Source: Chitinophaga parva (GTDB lineage: Bacteria > Bacteroidota > Bacteroidia > Chitinophagales > Chitinophagaceae). From it: 64,000 nucleotides of DNA. This document shows, in pieces, positions 46,309-56,143 of the stretch (within the stretch, counting starts at the first letter, position 1; each line of letters begins with the position of its first letter). The DNA is taken from positions 558,001 to 622,000 of the forward strand of contig NZ_QCYK01000003.1 of the NCBI RefSeq assembly GCF_003071345.1, read 5' to 3'. Under the pieces are notes generated by a model. It did no database searches. It was not told the DNA's origin and saw only the letters and a list, made by a program, of their open reading frames with translations. The translations under genes were made by a program, and so were the position numbers.

Positions 46309-46890
46309 TCAGCTAAGCCATAGCAGCATTGCCAGGTACAGCCATAAGCCCAGCCTGGTCCGCAGTAGTTTCAGTGCACCTTTTATATGACTTCTTACAG
46401 ACTGCTCACTTAAATTCAGGAGCATCCCAATTTCTTTATAGGGCATGTGTTGCTTGCGGCTTAGTTCAAACACCTGCCGCATGCGTGGCGGGAGCGATTG
46501 TATTTCCTGCTCCACTACGCGGGCCAGCTGGTGCTCCCTGGCCAGGTGGTCGGTGACCGCCTCCGTGCCATTACCGGTATACTGCAGGTTCACCAGGAAC
46601 TTTGCTTCTACCGCCTTATGAGCCAGGAGGTTCAATACGCGGTTGCGGATGGCTTTATAAAGATAGGACGAGAAATGTTCTGTGGTGGACAGGGCGTGCC
46701 GCTGGCTCCAGAGATGGGAGAATAATTCCTGCACCAGGTCTTTGGCTTCGGCTTTATCCCGTAGCCGCTGACAGGCATGCAGGTAGAGGGCGTCAAAATA
46801 ACGCGCATACAGCTCGGCAAAAGCCTGCTGATCGTCGCACCCGGTCAGGGCAATCAATTCCAGATCGTTCATGCTTCCATATCCGGCCAT
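46309..46890 (-). CDS. ECF RNA polymerase sigma factor, FecI-like
   Basis: A 193-residue sigma-70 family factor. Region 2 is DDQQAFAELYARYFDALYLHACQRL with AKDLVQELFSHLWSQRHAL. Region 4 is SLPPRMRQVFELSRKQHMPY with KEIGMLLNLSEQSVRSHIKG. The C-terminus ends in a hydrophobic segment (LGLWLYLAMLLWLS), common in Bacteroidota PUL sigma factors. An ATG six codons downstream is a possible alternative start. It would direct transcription of the SusC/D pair at 48416 once released from the FecR-like protein at 47060. Unusually, it is transcribed away from that anti-sigma gene across 169 bases instead of preceding it on the same strand. Confidence 0.94.
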   Translation of the reverse strand: MAGYGSMNDLELIALTGCDDQQAFAELYARYFDALYLHACQRLRDKAEAKDLVQELFSHLWSQRHALSTTEHFSSYLYKAIRNRVLNLLAHKAVEAKFLVNLQYTGNGTEAVTDHLAREHQLARVVEQEIQSLPPRMRQVFELSRKQHMPYKEIGMLLNLSEQSVRSHIKGALKLLRTRLGLWLYLAMLLWLS

Positions 46891-47059
46891 AAAAATCAGT
46901 AAATACCAGGTAAAAGGTTTTAGCTAAACTACAAAAATTGAAGTATTTCCAATAAAAATCGCAGCGTGCTATTTGCTGTTCAAAAAAAAATCTTTCACGC
47001 TACCCCCATGCCGCTATCCTTCCTTGTCTTAATAACATTCCCTCGCGTATAACCAAGTT

Positions 47060-48208
47060 ATGGAAAGATCACCAATTCCAACGTTACTGGAAAAATATAA
47101 AAATGGAACAATTACACCGGAGGAACTGGCTATGCTGGAAGACTGGTACCTGCATTGGCAACCCGAACCTATGGAAGTGCCAGCCGAAGAACTGGCCCAA
47201 TTGAAGGTGGAAGTGTGGCAGTCCCTGCAACTGGGAGCAGTGCATCAGCGGGTGATCCCGTGGCGCTCCTGGGCTGCTGCAGCGGCTATGCTTGTATTGC
47301 TGGCAGGCGCAGGTTTTTATATGATGCACCGGTCGTCTTCCAGACCACCGGTGGCCGTATTGCCACAGCCTGTTGGACTTCCGCAGCCCGGGGGTAACCG
47401 CGCCATTCTTACCTTGTCCAACGGACGGCAGATCTTACTGGAGAAGAACGGCAAAGGGGTAGTGGCCCAGGATGCCGATGCAACGATCCGGCAGGCGGGC
47501 GACGGACAGATCGCATACGACCGGAATACCAGCGGTAAACAGGTTGCCGGCGCGCCGGGGCTGAACACCCTGTCCACACCGCGGGGAGGACAATACCACC
47601 TGTTGCTGGCTGATGGTACAGGCGTATGGCTTAATGCAGGATCATCGATCACTTACCCGGTAAACTTTGATCCCAAAGAACGTAAAGTGATCGTTACCGG
47701 CGAAGTGTATTTTGAAGTAGCGCAGCATACCGGCCAGCCTTTCCGCGTACTGGCAGGCAAAGCAGAAATTGACGTACTCGGCACCCGGTTCAATGTGAAG
47801 GCTTACCCCGACGATCCCGATATCCGTACCACGCTGCTGAGTGGCAGTGTAAAGATGGCCAACCAGGCCCGGGGCAATGCTGCTGTGCTGCGCCCGGGCC
47901 AGCAGGGAGTGCTGGCCAATAACGGCAACGAGATCAGCGTAAGCACCGTGCGCGCAGAAGACGCGATCTCCTGGAAGAACGGCTACTTCTTGTTCGACAG
48001 CATGGATCTGCCCAATATTATGAAACTGATAGGACGCTGGTACGATGTGGATGTAGCGTACAGGTCTCAACTCAACCATGAAACCTTTGGGGGAACGTTT
48101 TCACGTAATGCGCAGTTGTCCGAGATCCTCGGCAACCTGGAGCGCCTGGGCAAAGTACATTTTGAAGTGCTGCCCGGAAAAGTGGTGGTCACAGACCGTA
48201 TCCGTTAG
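47060..48208 (+). CDS. FecR-type anti-sigma factor
   Basis: A 382-residue inner-membrane regulator. The cytoplasmic N-terminus (LLEKYKNGTITPEELAMLEDWY) would hold the ECF sigma factor. One transmembrane helix follows (WAAAAAMLVLLAGAGFYMM, ~71-89). The periplasmic FecR domain has LSTPRGGQYHLLLADGTGVW, LNAGSSITYPVNF, RKVIVTGEVYFEV and FRVLAGKAEIDVLGTRFNVK. The C-terminal DUF4974-like domain has SWKNGYFLFDSMDLPNIMKL. It receives the signal from the STN domain of the SusC that starts 207 bases downstream. This is the known trans-envelope relay for sugar-induced PUL expression. Confidence 0.95.
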   Translation: MERSPIPTLLEKYKNGTITPEELAMLEDWYLHWQPEPMEVPAEELAQLKVEVWQSLQLGAVHQRVIPWRSWAAAAAMLVLLAGAGFYMMHRSSSRPPVAVLPQPVGLPQPGGNRAILTLSNGRQILLEKNGKGVVAQDADATIRQAGDGQIAYDRNTSGKQVAGAPGLNTLSTPRGGQYHLLLADGTGVWLNAGSSITYPVNFDPKERKVIVTGEVYFEVAQHTGQPFRVLAGKAEIDVLGTRFNVKAYPDDPDIRTTLLSGSVKMANQARGNAAVLRPGQQGVLANNGNEISVSTVRAEDAISWKNGYFLFDSMDLPNIMKLIGRWYDVDVAYRSQLNHETFGGTFSRNAQLSEILGNLERLGKVHFEVLPGKVVVTDRIR

Positions 48209-48313
48209 CAGCTTACCGGGAGCTTTTTCCTTTTACACAATAATCAAGAACAATAAAAAAAATCCACGTGAAAAGAAACAACCACTAAACCGCCAACGAC
48301 CTGCCTTTAAAAA

Positions 48314-48344
48314 AGCCAGGGACGCTTCCGACACGTCCCTGGCT
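48314..48344. other. Strong hairpin between FecR and SusC genes
   Basis: AGCCAGGGACG pairs perfectly with CGTCCCTGGCT (11 pairs) around a nine-base loop. Six A precede it and no T run follows on the plus strand. For the plus strand it suits a processing or attenuation site that sets SusC levels apart from FecR; it would be an intrinsic terminator only for minus-strand transcription. Confidence 0.55.
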
Positions 48345-48415
48345 GACACCGAAGTGCTGTGTCAGGAGCATTAACTAACGATTGCTGATACATTAATTAA
48401 AAACCTAACAGCCAA

Positions 48416-51400
48416 ATGTATAAAAAAATTACTGAATTCCGGTTCAGACGGTATTTGCATGTCCATACCAACTACTACCTCAAGATGAAGCTCCTCGTTA
48501 TGCTATTATTATCGGCCATCGTACAGCTAAAGGCCGAAACGTTCGCGCAACGGGTGACCGTAAAGGCGAAAAACGCTTCCCTTATCGAGATCATCGCACA
48601 GCTTAAAAAGCAAACAGACTACGACTTCCTGTACAACAACGAAGCCGTCCGGAATATAGGCGCTATTACGGTTGATGTGAAAGACGTAGACCTGCGCAAG
48701 GCGCTGGACGATTGTTTGAAGGGCCAGCCGGTACGTTATTCCATTAACAACCGCACCGTGCTGATCATGGGCCGGCAGGAAACACCAGTCCCGGAAAGCA
48801 ACCGTGTGCAACCTATACAGGTGACCGGTGTAGTAAGGGATTCTACCAATGGGGAGGCGCTTATTGGCGCCACCATAGGGGTGGAGGGCACTTCCAACGG
48901 GGCGCGCACGAATGAAAAGGGCGCCTTTTCGATCGCCGTGCCAGGGCCTGATGCCGTGCTGGTGGTATCGTATGTAGGGTACCAGACCAAAAGGGTGACA
49001 GTAGGCGCCGAAACGGCGCTGAACATTTTCCTACGCCGTTCCGATGCCAAGCTGGATGAGGTGGTGGTAGTGGGGTATGGCACCCGCGTAAAGGGCGCCG
49101 TTACCGGTGCAATTTCCACGGTGAAGTCCGACGTATTTGAAAGCCGCCCGCTCAATAACAGCTACGATGCGCTGCAAGGCACGATACCCGGCTTAACGAT
49201 CACCCGCGCCAGTGGACAGCCAGGCAGCACTAATTATGGCTTCCAGGTGAGGGGGTATTCTTCGGCAAACGGGAATGATCCCCTGGTGCTGGTAGATGGT
49301 ATTCCCGGCGATATCAATACCATCAATACCAACGACATTGCTGAAGTAACAGTGCTTAAAGACGCAGCCGCTTCTATCTATGGTGCCCGTGCAGCCAGCG
49401 GCGTGATCCTGGTGACCACCAAACGGGGAAAGAAAGGCCCGCCCACGGTGTCTTACACAGGGAACGTGGGTTACAAGCAGCCTACTTACCTGCGCAAAAT
49501 GCAGAATACAACGCAGTTTGCCCACTTCATGGACGAAGGCCTGCGGAATGTAGGCATAGATGGTTTCTCGCCGGAAGTGTTCCAGAAGATCGCGGAAAAT
49601 GCCCCGCCTGATCCACAGGGCTGGAATTACGGGGTGACCAATTATCCCGGGTTCTACGGTTATACCGACTGGAATAAGGTGATCTATAAGAACACCACGC
49701 AGCAGATCCATAATATCAACGTCTCCGGTGGCAGTGATAACAATGATTATCTCCTGTCCGTAGGCTACAACCGCGATAACGGGATCGTGCGTTATGGTGA
49801 TAACCGGTCGGATGGTTACAATATGCGCCTGAACTATGATTTCCGCCTGGGTAAAAAAGTAACGGTAGAAACCCGTTCCTACTTTGATAACCGGAGCGTG
49901 GTAACACCCACCCAACTTGGCAGCGCGTTAACCAACGTGACCCGCCAGTTCCCATACCAGCCGGTGTACAATCCCCTGGGAGAGTTCTATGGCTACCAGG
50001 GCTATGAAGGCCCGGCACAGTACCTGGCTGAAGGCGGCAACAGCCTGAGCAACCTTTCTCGGTTTGGCGCCAATATCAAAGTGGATTACAACATTATCCC
50101 TGATCTGAAACTGACCGGCCAGGCGGCCGCAAAACTGGACTACCAGAACGGTAGTACCATTACCCGTACCATCACCCGCTACAACTGGGCGGGTGGTATA
50201 CAGGATGTCCGGAACACGCCCAATTCCGCGAATTACAGCAATGATAAAACGCTCAATAAATTATACCAGGCCTACCTGGATTATAATAAGCATTTTGGAA
50301 TGCTGCATACGATTAACTTCACCGGTGGTGCATCACTGGAACAGAACCGTGCAGAAGGACAGTCCACTTACGGGTATAACTTCCTGGGCAACGATATCTT
50401 CACCCTTAACCTGGCGGACCGTACGAAAGCGGCCTATGCCAACTTTACCGGTTATCTTAATAACCAGGCGCTGGCCTCTTATTTTGGCCGGTTGAGTTAC
50501 ACGTACAATGACCGCCTGGTGGTAGATTTCACCGCCCGCGCGGACGGAAGTTCCAAATTTGCACCGGAAAAGCGCTGGAGCGCTGTGTTCCCTGCAGTAG
50601 CCGCAGCTTATAATTTTTCAGAAGAAAGATTTGTAAAGAACTGGGACGTATTCGACCTGCTGAAACTACGGGCTTCCTGGGGCAAAATGGGTAACCAGAA
50701 CCTGGGTATCCTGGGCCTCTATGATTACATTCCGCTTATCTCCATTGCAGGTAACTACCCGATCGGGTCGCCCAACGCAGGGCTTACCGGGGCCAATGCC
50801 AACCCGGCTTCTCCTGACCGTACATGGGAAACCATTGAGACCCGTAACATAGGCATAGACATGTCTGTATTCCGTTCCCGCTTATCATTCTCGTTCGATT
50901 ATTACAACAAGATCAATAACGATATGCTGGTGAACGTGGCAGTGCCGGCGGTATACGGCGCCACCCCGCCTTCCACCAACCAGGGTAAGTTGAACACAAA
51001 AGGGTTTGAGACCTCGCTTACCTGGAAAGACCAGATCAGGGATTTTCATTACAGCGTATCGCTCCAGCTGAGTGATAGCCGCAATAAGCTGGTGGAACTG
51101 AAAAATACCGACAACTACACGGAAGGGTTGAACCAGTTCCGGCAGGGATACCCGATCTATTCCTACTTCGGTTATGTGTATGAAGGCATCATCAAGACCC
51201 AGAAACAATTGGATGATTATAAGCAGTTACAGGGCATTCCTAACCGCATTGCCATTGGCGATGTGATGTACAAAGATGTGGACGGTGATGGTAAGCTGAC
51301 CGCCTTTGGCGATAAGAGCAAAGGGCTGGCGGGTGATATGGTATACCTCGGCAACCTCATTCCCCGTTACACATATTCTTCCAATATTTCCGTTGGCTAT

Positions 51401-51862
51401 AAGCAACTGGACCTGCAGCTCTTCCTGCAGGGCGTTGGAAAACGGGATGTTGTCTATGAAGGCAACATCAGCCGGCCCAATACTTTCTTCTGGCCCTCGC
51501 TGTCATACTTCTATGGTAAAACCTGGTCGCAGGACCGGCCCAATGCGCCCTATCCGCGTTACCTGCCAGGCAACCTGGGGTATGATGACGTAGCAAACTA
51601 CGACTATCATACATCGTCTATGGTCTTGCAGAACGTGGCTTACCTGCGCTTTAAACTGATCACTATCGGGTACACATTGCCCGCATCCGTGCTCAAAGCC
51701 GTTAAAGTACAATACGCCCGCGTTTACTTCAGCGGCCAGGACCTGCTTACTTTCTCCAAGGGTACGCTGGGGGGCAATTTCGATCCGGAAGACGGATACC
51801 GTAACGAAGGCACATATCCTTTCGACAAAGTTTACTCCCTGGGTTTAAGTGTAAAATTCTAA
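48416..51862 (+). CDS. susC: SusC-like transporter with STN signalling domain
   Basis: A 1148-residue outer-membrane TonB-dependent transducer. The hydrophobic signal core is MKLLVMLLLSAIVQLKA. The STN domain (~40-120) is RVTVKAKNASLIEIIAQLKK, YDFLYNNEAVRN and LRKALDDCLKGQPVRY. It interacts with the FecR-type anti-sigma factor when substrate is bound. The regulatory-like domain (VTGVVRDSTNGEALIGATI) and plug (YDALQGTIPGLTITRASG, LVLVDGIPGDINTINTNDIA, IYGARAASGVILVTTKRG) follow. The barrel ends in YSLGLSVKF. The upstream FecR gene and the divergent sigma gene complete the regulatory set. The substrate is unknown. Confidence 0.96.
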   Translation: MYKKITEFRFRRYLHVHTNYYLKMKLLVMLLLSAIVQLKAETFAQRVTVKAKNASLIEIIAQLKKQTDYDFLYNNEAVRNIGAITVDVKDVDLRKALDDCLKGQPVRYSINNRTVLIMGRQETPVPESNRVQPIQVTGVVRDSTNGEALIGATIGVEGTSNGARTNEKGAFSIAVPGPDAVLVVSYVGYQTKRVTVGAETALNIFLRRSDAKLDEVVVVGYGTRVKGAVTGAISTVKSDVFESRPLNNSYDALQGTIPGLTITRASGQPGSTNYGFQVRGYSSANGNDPLVLVDGIPGDINTINTNDIAEVTVLKDAAASIYGARAASGVILVTTKRGKKGPPTVSYTGNVGYKQPTYLRKMQNTTQFAHFMDEGLRNVGIDGFSPEVFQKIAENAPPDPQGWNYGVTNYPGFYGYTDWNKVIYKNTTQQIHNINVSGGSDNNDYLLSVGYNRDNGIVRYGDNRSDGYNMRLNYDFRLGKKVTVETRSYFDNRSVVTPTQLGSALTNVTRQFPYQPVYNPLGEFYGYQGYEGPAQYLAEGGNSLSNLSRFGANIKVDYNIIPDLKLTGQAAAKLDYQNGSTITRTITRYNWAGGIQDVRNTPNSANYSNDKTLNKLYQAYLDYNKHFGMLHTINFTGGASLEQNRAEGQSTYGYNFLGNDIFTLNLADRTKAAYANFTGYLNNQALASYFGRLSYTYNDRLVVDFTARADGSSKFAPEKRWSAVFPAVAAAYNFSEERFVKNWDVFDLLKLRASWGKMGNQNLGILGLYDYIPLISIAGNYPIGSPNAGLTGANANPASPDRTWETIETRNIGIDMSVFRSRLSFSFDYYNKINNDMLVNVAVPAVYGATPPSTNQGKLNTKGFETSLTWKDQIRDFHYSVSLQLSDSRNKLVELKNTDNYTEGLNQFRQGYPIYSYFGYVYEGIIKTQKQLDDYKQLQGIPNRIAIGDVMYKDVDGDGKLTAFGDKSKGLAGDMVYLGNLIPRYTYSSNISVGYKQLDLQLFLQGVGKRDVVYEGNISRPNTFFWPSLSYFYGKTWSQDRPNAPYPRYLPGNLGYDDVANYDYHTSSMVLQNVAYLRFKLITIGYTLPASVLKAVKVQYARVYFSGQDLLTFSKGTLGGNFDPEDGYRNEGTYPFDKVYSLGLSVKF

Positions 51863-51872
51863 TCAACGCGTC

Positions 51873-53591
51873 ATGAAAATTAAATTCCCTGTTTATTATA
51901 TAACAATACTTTCCCGTACACTCCGCACAGGTGCCAAGGTAGCAGGCCTGCTGCTGGGCATCATGCTTTGGAGCAGCTGTCAGCGGGACCTCAACCTGGT
52001 ATCCCAGGACAGCATTACAGACGCCACTTTCTGGAAGACCGGCGACGATTTTAAACTTGCTGCGAATAATCTTTACAATGGCCTGGACCGTTTTGGCGAA
52101 GAAGATGTAGAGTCAGATATCGCGTTCAACGTGCCAAACGTGGTCAGCAACGGTAGCTTGCAGCCACCGGAAACCTCCGGCCAGTGGAACGACAGTTATA
52201 GCTATATCCGGTCTGCCAACAATATCATTGAAAAAGGGGCTGCCTTTACGGATCCCAATATCCTGCGCTATGTGGCGGAAGCGAAATTTTTCCGGGCCTG
52301 GTACTACTGGAAGCTGCTGCGCCTGTATGGTGGCGTGCCGCTGATCACCAAAGTACTGAACACCGGCGATACCGCCTTATTTACGCCCCGCGCTACCCGC
52401 ACGGCCACGGCAGACTTCATCCTGAAAGACCTGAGCGAGGCGCAGACAGACCTGCCCCTGCAATCAGATCTTTCCACCCAGGACATCGGCCGCATCAGCA
52501 AAGGCGCCGCGTTAGCACTCGCTGCCAGGGTGGCTCTTTTTGAAGGCACCTGGGAAAAGTTCAGGGGCGGGACCTACGCTGCCTACCTGGATCAGGCGGT
52601 GACGGCTGCAGGGCAGGTGATCAACGGTAGCATATACAACCTGTACACCGGCAGCGGTGCCCAGAGCTATCGTTACCTCTTTATTGAAGCCGGCGACGAC
52701 TCCCGGGAATGCATCCTGGACCGGCGTTATGCGCGGAATATCCTTGGCCAGGACGCTCCATACATGTACGACCAGGATGGTTACAATCCCACCCGTAAAC
52801 TGGCAGACCTGTACCTCGATAAGAACGGCCTGCCCATCACTGCGCCCGGCACGGTATTCCAGGGTTATAGCACCTTCGTATCCGAGTACCAGGACCGTGA
52901 TCCCCGGATGACCATGACGATGATCATTCCCGGCACCAAGACCAATCGTGTATTCCATCCCACCGAGAAGGTGGCCAACTGGCCGGATAACCCGCAGCGT
53001 AATTTCAATACCGGTTATATCCTGTACAAGTATATGTCGGAAGACCCGGTGGCCAATAATTCCGGTCGCCTGGGCGATGCCAGCCTGTTTGATTTTGACC
53101 GCCACCTGATCCGTTATGCGGAGGTACTGCTGGTCTACGCGGAAGCGGTGTTTGAAAAGACCGGCTCCATCAGTGATGCAGACCTGGACCTGACGATCAA
53201 CAAACTGAGGGACCGGGTGAATATGCCCCATCTCACCAATGCATTTGTGGCCGCACACAACCTGGACATGCGCACGGAGTTGCGGCGGGAGCGTACCGTG
53301 GAACTGGCCCTGGAAGGATTCCGTTCCGATGACCTGCACCGCTGGAAAACGGCAGAAACGGAATTGCCCCAGGACGTGAAGGGCATTAAGATCACCGGCA
53401 CCCAATGGGCTACCCGTGCGCCTTACAGTGATGCCAGCTACTTGTCTAAAGTAGATGCGAACGGGTTCCTGATCGCGGAGACCGGGCGCAAATTCAACCC
53501 GGCCAAAGACTATCTGCAGCCTCTGCCTACCAAAGAAGTGGCCTTCTATGCCAATAATGGTAAGGTGCTGCAACAAAATCCCGAGTGGTAA
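51873..53591 (+). CDS. susD: SusD-like lipoprotein, third pair
   Basis: A 572-residue lipoprotein that partners the STN-type SusC ten bases upstream. The signal is longer than usual: a polar start and then VAGLLLGIMLWSSC with the lipobox cysteine. TPR-like parts include AEAKFFRAWYYWKLLRLYGG and ALALAARVALFEGTWEKFRG. The C-terminal SusD block is RYAEVLLVYAEAVFEKTGSI with ELRRERTVELALEGFRSDDL and HRWK, ending near VLQQNPEW. A strong terminator-like hairpin lies nine bases after its stop, so the transcript probably ends there. Confidence 0.95.
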   Translation: MKIKFPVYYITILSRTLRTGAKVAGLLLGIMLWSSCQRDLNLVSQDSITDATFWKTGDDFKLAANNLYNGLDRFGEEDVESDIAFNVPNVVSNGSLQPPETSGQWNDSYSYIRSANNIIEKGAAFTDPNILRYVAEAKFFRAWYYWKLLRLYGGVPLITKVLNTGDTALFTPRATRTATADFILKDLSEAQTDLPLQSDLSTQDIGRISKGAALALAARVALFEGTWEKFRGGTYAAYLDQAVTAAGQVINGSIYNLYTGSGAQSYRYLFIEAGDDSRECILDRRYARNILGQDAPYMYDQDGYNPTRKLADLYLDKNGLPITAPGTVFQGYSTFVSEYQDRDPRMTMTMIIPGTKTNRVFHPTEKVANWPDNPQRNFNTGYILYKYMSEDPVANNSGRLGDASLFDFDRHLIRYAEVLLVYAEAVFEKTGSISDADLDLTINKLRDRVNMPHLTNAFVAAHNLDMRTELRRERTVELALEGFRSDDLHRWKTAETELPQDVKGIKITGTQWATRAPYSDASYLSKVDANGFLIAETGRKFNPAKDYLQPLPTKEVAFYANNGKVLQQNPEW

Positions 53592-53599
53592 ACCCTTTT

Positions 53600-53630
53600 C
53601 GTCAACGGGCCGGTCACCGGCCCGTTGACG
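53600..53630 (+). terminator. Terminator-like hairpin after the third SusCD pair
   Basis: CGTCAACGGGCCGG pairs perfectly with CCGGCCCGTTGACG (14 pairs) around TCA. The T run after it is weak (AATCATTGTT), but stem strength and position argue for transcript end formation or 3' protection. Confidence 0.65.
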
Positions 53631-53767
53631 AATCATTGTTCTGTATTGCGATACGGACCATGGCTTATTGCAGGAAATTATACAGGGCACCAACCCTGGT
53701 GGCTAACTTTTAATTAGCAGGACACATGTTCTGACGAAGCAACCATTCAAATTTTTATCAGCTGGAT

Positions 53768-55120
53768 ATGTACAAAAAAATATTCGATATAATACTTCCC
53801 TTGTTGATACTGTCCGCCATTGCATGGGCACAAACACCTGGAAAAGCAGGCAGCAATGCGTTAATGGGGCACCGCTTTCTTACTTTTAATACGGTCATCC
53901 GCGTAAACCAGATCGAAGTATCAAGAGACCGGAACGTGGGGGAAGATGAACGTGCGCTACACACGCCGGAAAAGGTTAAGGCTTTCCGGAATGCCGTTGC
54001 AGAAGGATTTCCGGGCGGGAAAATGACATGGGCCTTCAGTTGGCTTGCCCTGAATGACACCAGCAAAAATTACAGGGAAATACGGGCACTCGTGATCGGT
54101 TATCACCACACGTATGGAGATGAAATAACATTTATCCCGGGCGCCTATTTTGCCAATGCATACAACACCACGGAACAGGTTAACAAGGATATACACGATG
54201 CGTTGAATATCATTTCCAGGATGGTGGGAAATGGTTACAGGCCCACAAGCATTGTAGCGGGGTTTCTGTCCTCGGAGAACCAGCAATACCTGGCTGAAAC
54301 GGAAAATATCCATGTGTGCCAGGGCAATATCTGGAGCCAGTTCAGCATTGATAACCAGGATGGGGATGGATCAGTTGCTTATCCTTTTTATCCATCCAAA
54401 GAGCATTTTTGCAAACCAGCCCAGGATAGATCCGACTTTATAGATTGTGTAAACCTGGATGGATGGTCTGTTGATTTCCTGGCAGGAAGAAGGGCCGGAT
54501 TTGCACACGGGTTTAATAGCAGGATGGGAGTGGGCCCTATTGAAACGATCGGCAGATACGGACCGGATACCGGCTTGAAGGAAATGATGCACACCACTGC
54601 TATTCACTTCGATGAAGGCTTTAAGCTGAATGGATTTGGCTGGGTAACGAACTGCTGGGAATTATCCCTTCCATATAACCCGGCCTATTTAAAAAGGTGG
54701 CTAAGCCAGGTAAGAGAACGGTGGCCCGATACAAGATTGATCACACAGGGTGAATTTGGCCTGATCTGGAGAAAATATTACAGGCGGAACACTTTTAATT
54801 ACCGTTTCGTTGAACGGGGGTCCGGCATTGGCGGCTCTGACGCTGATAAGGAGATCAGGTGGTTCATGAACAAGGATTTCCGTTTGGCCCTCCTGCGAAA
54901 TAATGACGATGCTTCGTCTGAAAAAGTAATTGACTTTACGGATTATGACCTGCCGGCACATGAACCGGCGGAAATGACACGCAAATGGAGCCTCCTGGGA
55001 GATATCAACCAAAAGCAAACGCGTGCCCAGGACAAACCTGTGCCACTCGATTCTTTATCAAAGCATGCGCAATCATTAATTTTACGTCATTACCCTTACC
55101 TGTTTAACAGCTCAAAATAG
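53768..55120 (+). CDS. Secreted DUF3863/DUF3864-like protein, putative glycoside hydrolase fold
   Basis: A 450-residue exported protein (signal MYKKIFDIILPLLILSAIAW, cut after WA). LTFNTVIRVNQIEVSRDRNV begins the mature domain, followed by FPGGKMTWAFSWLALNDTS, IRALVIGYHHTYGDEITFIPG and HVCQGNIWSQFSIDNQDGDG. The pattern of strands ending in W, H, D and E suggests a distorted TIM-type barrel, as in the DUF3863 group of Bacteroides proteins. FDEGFKLNGFGWVTNCWELS and ITQGEFGLIWRKYY carry possible catalytic acids. It stands alone between two terminators, downstream of the third SusCD pair. The activity is unknown, and the family name is from memory of its motifs. Confidence 0.65.
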   Translation: MYKKIFDIILPLLILSAIAWAQTPGKAGSNALMGHRFLTFNTVIRVNQIEVSRDRNVGEDERALHTPEKVKAFRNAVAEGFPGGKMTWAFSWLALNDTSKNYREIRALVIGYHHTYGDEITFIPGAYFANAYNTTEQVNKDIHDALNIISRMVGNGYRPTSIVAGFLSSENQQYLAETENIHVCQGNIWSQFSIDNQDGDGSVAYPFYPSKEHFCKPAQDRSDFIDCVNLDGWSVDFLAGRRAGFAHGFNSRMGVGPIETIGRYGPDTGLKEMMHTTAIHFDEGFKLNGFGWVTNCWELSLPYNPAYLKRWLSQVRERWPDTRLITQGEFGLIWRKYYRRNTFNYRFVERGSGIGGSDADKEIRWFMNKDFRLALLRNNDDASSEKVIDFTDYDLPAHEPAEMTRKWSLLGDINQKQTRAQDKPVPLDSLSKHAQSLILRHYPYLFNSSK

Positions 55121-55507
55121 TGACCGGCGCTTGAAAGGAACAGCAATTGCATTTGGGGCACCGGCCGGTGCAGGAGGGGAGCGGCACAAACCTATGGGGC
55201 CGTCTCTTATGTTGCGCAAGCATAGGAGACGGCCCCTTGGCAAGTGTGCAGACGATAGATCCCGCCGCCCCCCGTTCAGCGGTAGAAACGGGGGACAATG
55301 AAATTGGAATACACGCCTATCAATTATGGGATCGTCTTTGCTGTTAACTGGCCCCAGTAGGTTGAGGATAAGATTCCCTATGCTCGGGACTTAATGGGTC
55401 TCACTTTGGATGTTATAAAAATGGCGATGTGACCTCAAGAGAGAAATAGTTGGTTTCGACCAATGAATTTTGTTATTCCCGTGCCGGACAGGGTAATGCG
55501 ATGGTTT
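55121..55507. other. Intergenic region with two hairpins
   Basis: This 387-base gap contains a strong terminator-like hairpin (55196-55236). It also has a second, eight-pair stem (CCCCCGTT at 55269-55276 with AACGGGGG at 55287-55294). I find no gene. The 3' part is lower in G/C and borders the accessory region. Confidence 0.55.
55196..55236 (+). terminator. Terminator-like hairpin after the DUF3863-like gene
   Basis: GGGGCCGTCTCTTATG (55196-55211) pairs with CATAGGAGACGGCCCC (55221-55236): 16 pairs with one G-U, and a nine-base loop TTGCGCAAG. Only two T follow, so end formation is inferred from stem strength and position, 76 bases after the stop. Confidence 0.6.
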
Positions 55508-56065
55508 TTAAAATGGTAAGTTATATTTTCCGCTTAGGGATTTGTTTTCGATACTTTTCGCAAAAAGCGGTGTCTCTTCATGATTGTGCGCATCAGAAGC
55601 CTCTTGCCTGGCTTTGGCCGCATCCGCTAAAGTGATGCCGTGTTCTTTAATAAATTCCAAAAATTCCGGAGTGGCGGTGGCATGGATACTATTGATGTAC
55701 CTGGTGGTGCCTTCATCGATCTTCTCTGCTTTGAGTTCCCACAAAACCTGAACTTTAGAACGGCCGTTTGCGGTGATGGTATCTGAAACAGATAGCATAC
55801 GGCAGTAATCTGGCCGGTACTCTGTGGCTACATAATGTTGGATCACAAGTGCAGTTCCTACGTATTCCACATTGATAGACATAGGCTTGCCCTCGAAATT
55901 GGTGGTGTTCCCGGCAGCAATGTGATTAACAGAACAACGCTGATATTCGGCGTCCGGCAAATTCAATAACCAGTCTGCAATGTCTATTTTTTCAATTGGC
56001 GCATTGATAATAGCGGAAACAATAGATGCTGACAATGCATTTTCAGGAGTCTGTAAGATTTCCAT
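55508..56065 (-). CDS. Uncharacterised small protein, possibly START/SRPBCC-like, divergent from LysR gene
   Basis: A 185-residue soluble protein with no signal or membrane helix. I do not recognise it with confidence. MSINVEYVGTALVIQHYVAT, VSDTITANGRSKVQVLWELK and TRYINSIHATATPEFLEFIK read as strands and a final helix, like a ligand-binding helix-grip (SRPBCC) protein. The last ~35 residues are polar and charged. It is divergent from a LysR regulator with a 124-base shared control region containing a LysR-type box. It is therefore very probably the regulated gene. No enzymatic role is claimed. Confidence 0.65.
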   Translation of the reverse strand: MEILQTPENALSASIVSAIINAPIEKIDIADWLLNLPDAEYQRCSVNHIAAGNTTNFEGKPMSINVEYVGTALVIQHYVATEYRPDYCRMLSVSDTITANGRSKVQVLWELKAEKIDEGTTRYINSIHATATPEFLEFIKEHGITLADAAKARQEASDAHNHEETPLFAKSIENKSLSGKYNLPF

Positions 56066-56143
56066 GTTTTTTTTGTTTTAATGAATGGATCAAAGATGAA
56101 CATTATTTATAAATCGAAAAAACGGAAAATTTAGATTAAATCA

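Noticed and set aside
52512..53693. 393-codon minus-strand frame
   Set aside because: Antisense to SusD and spanning its terminator; no domain content.
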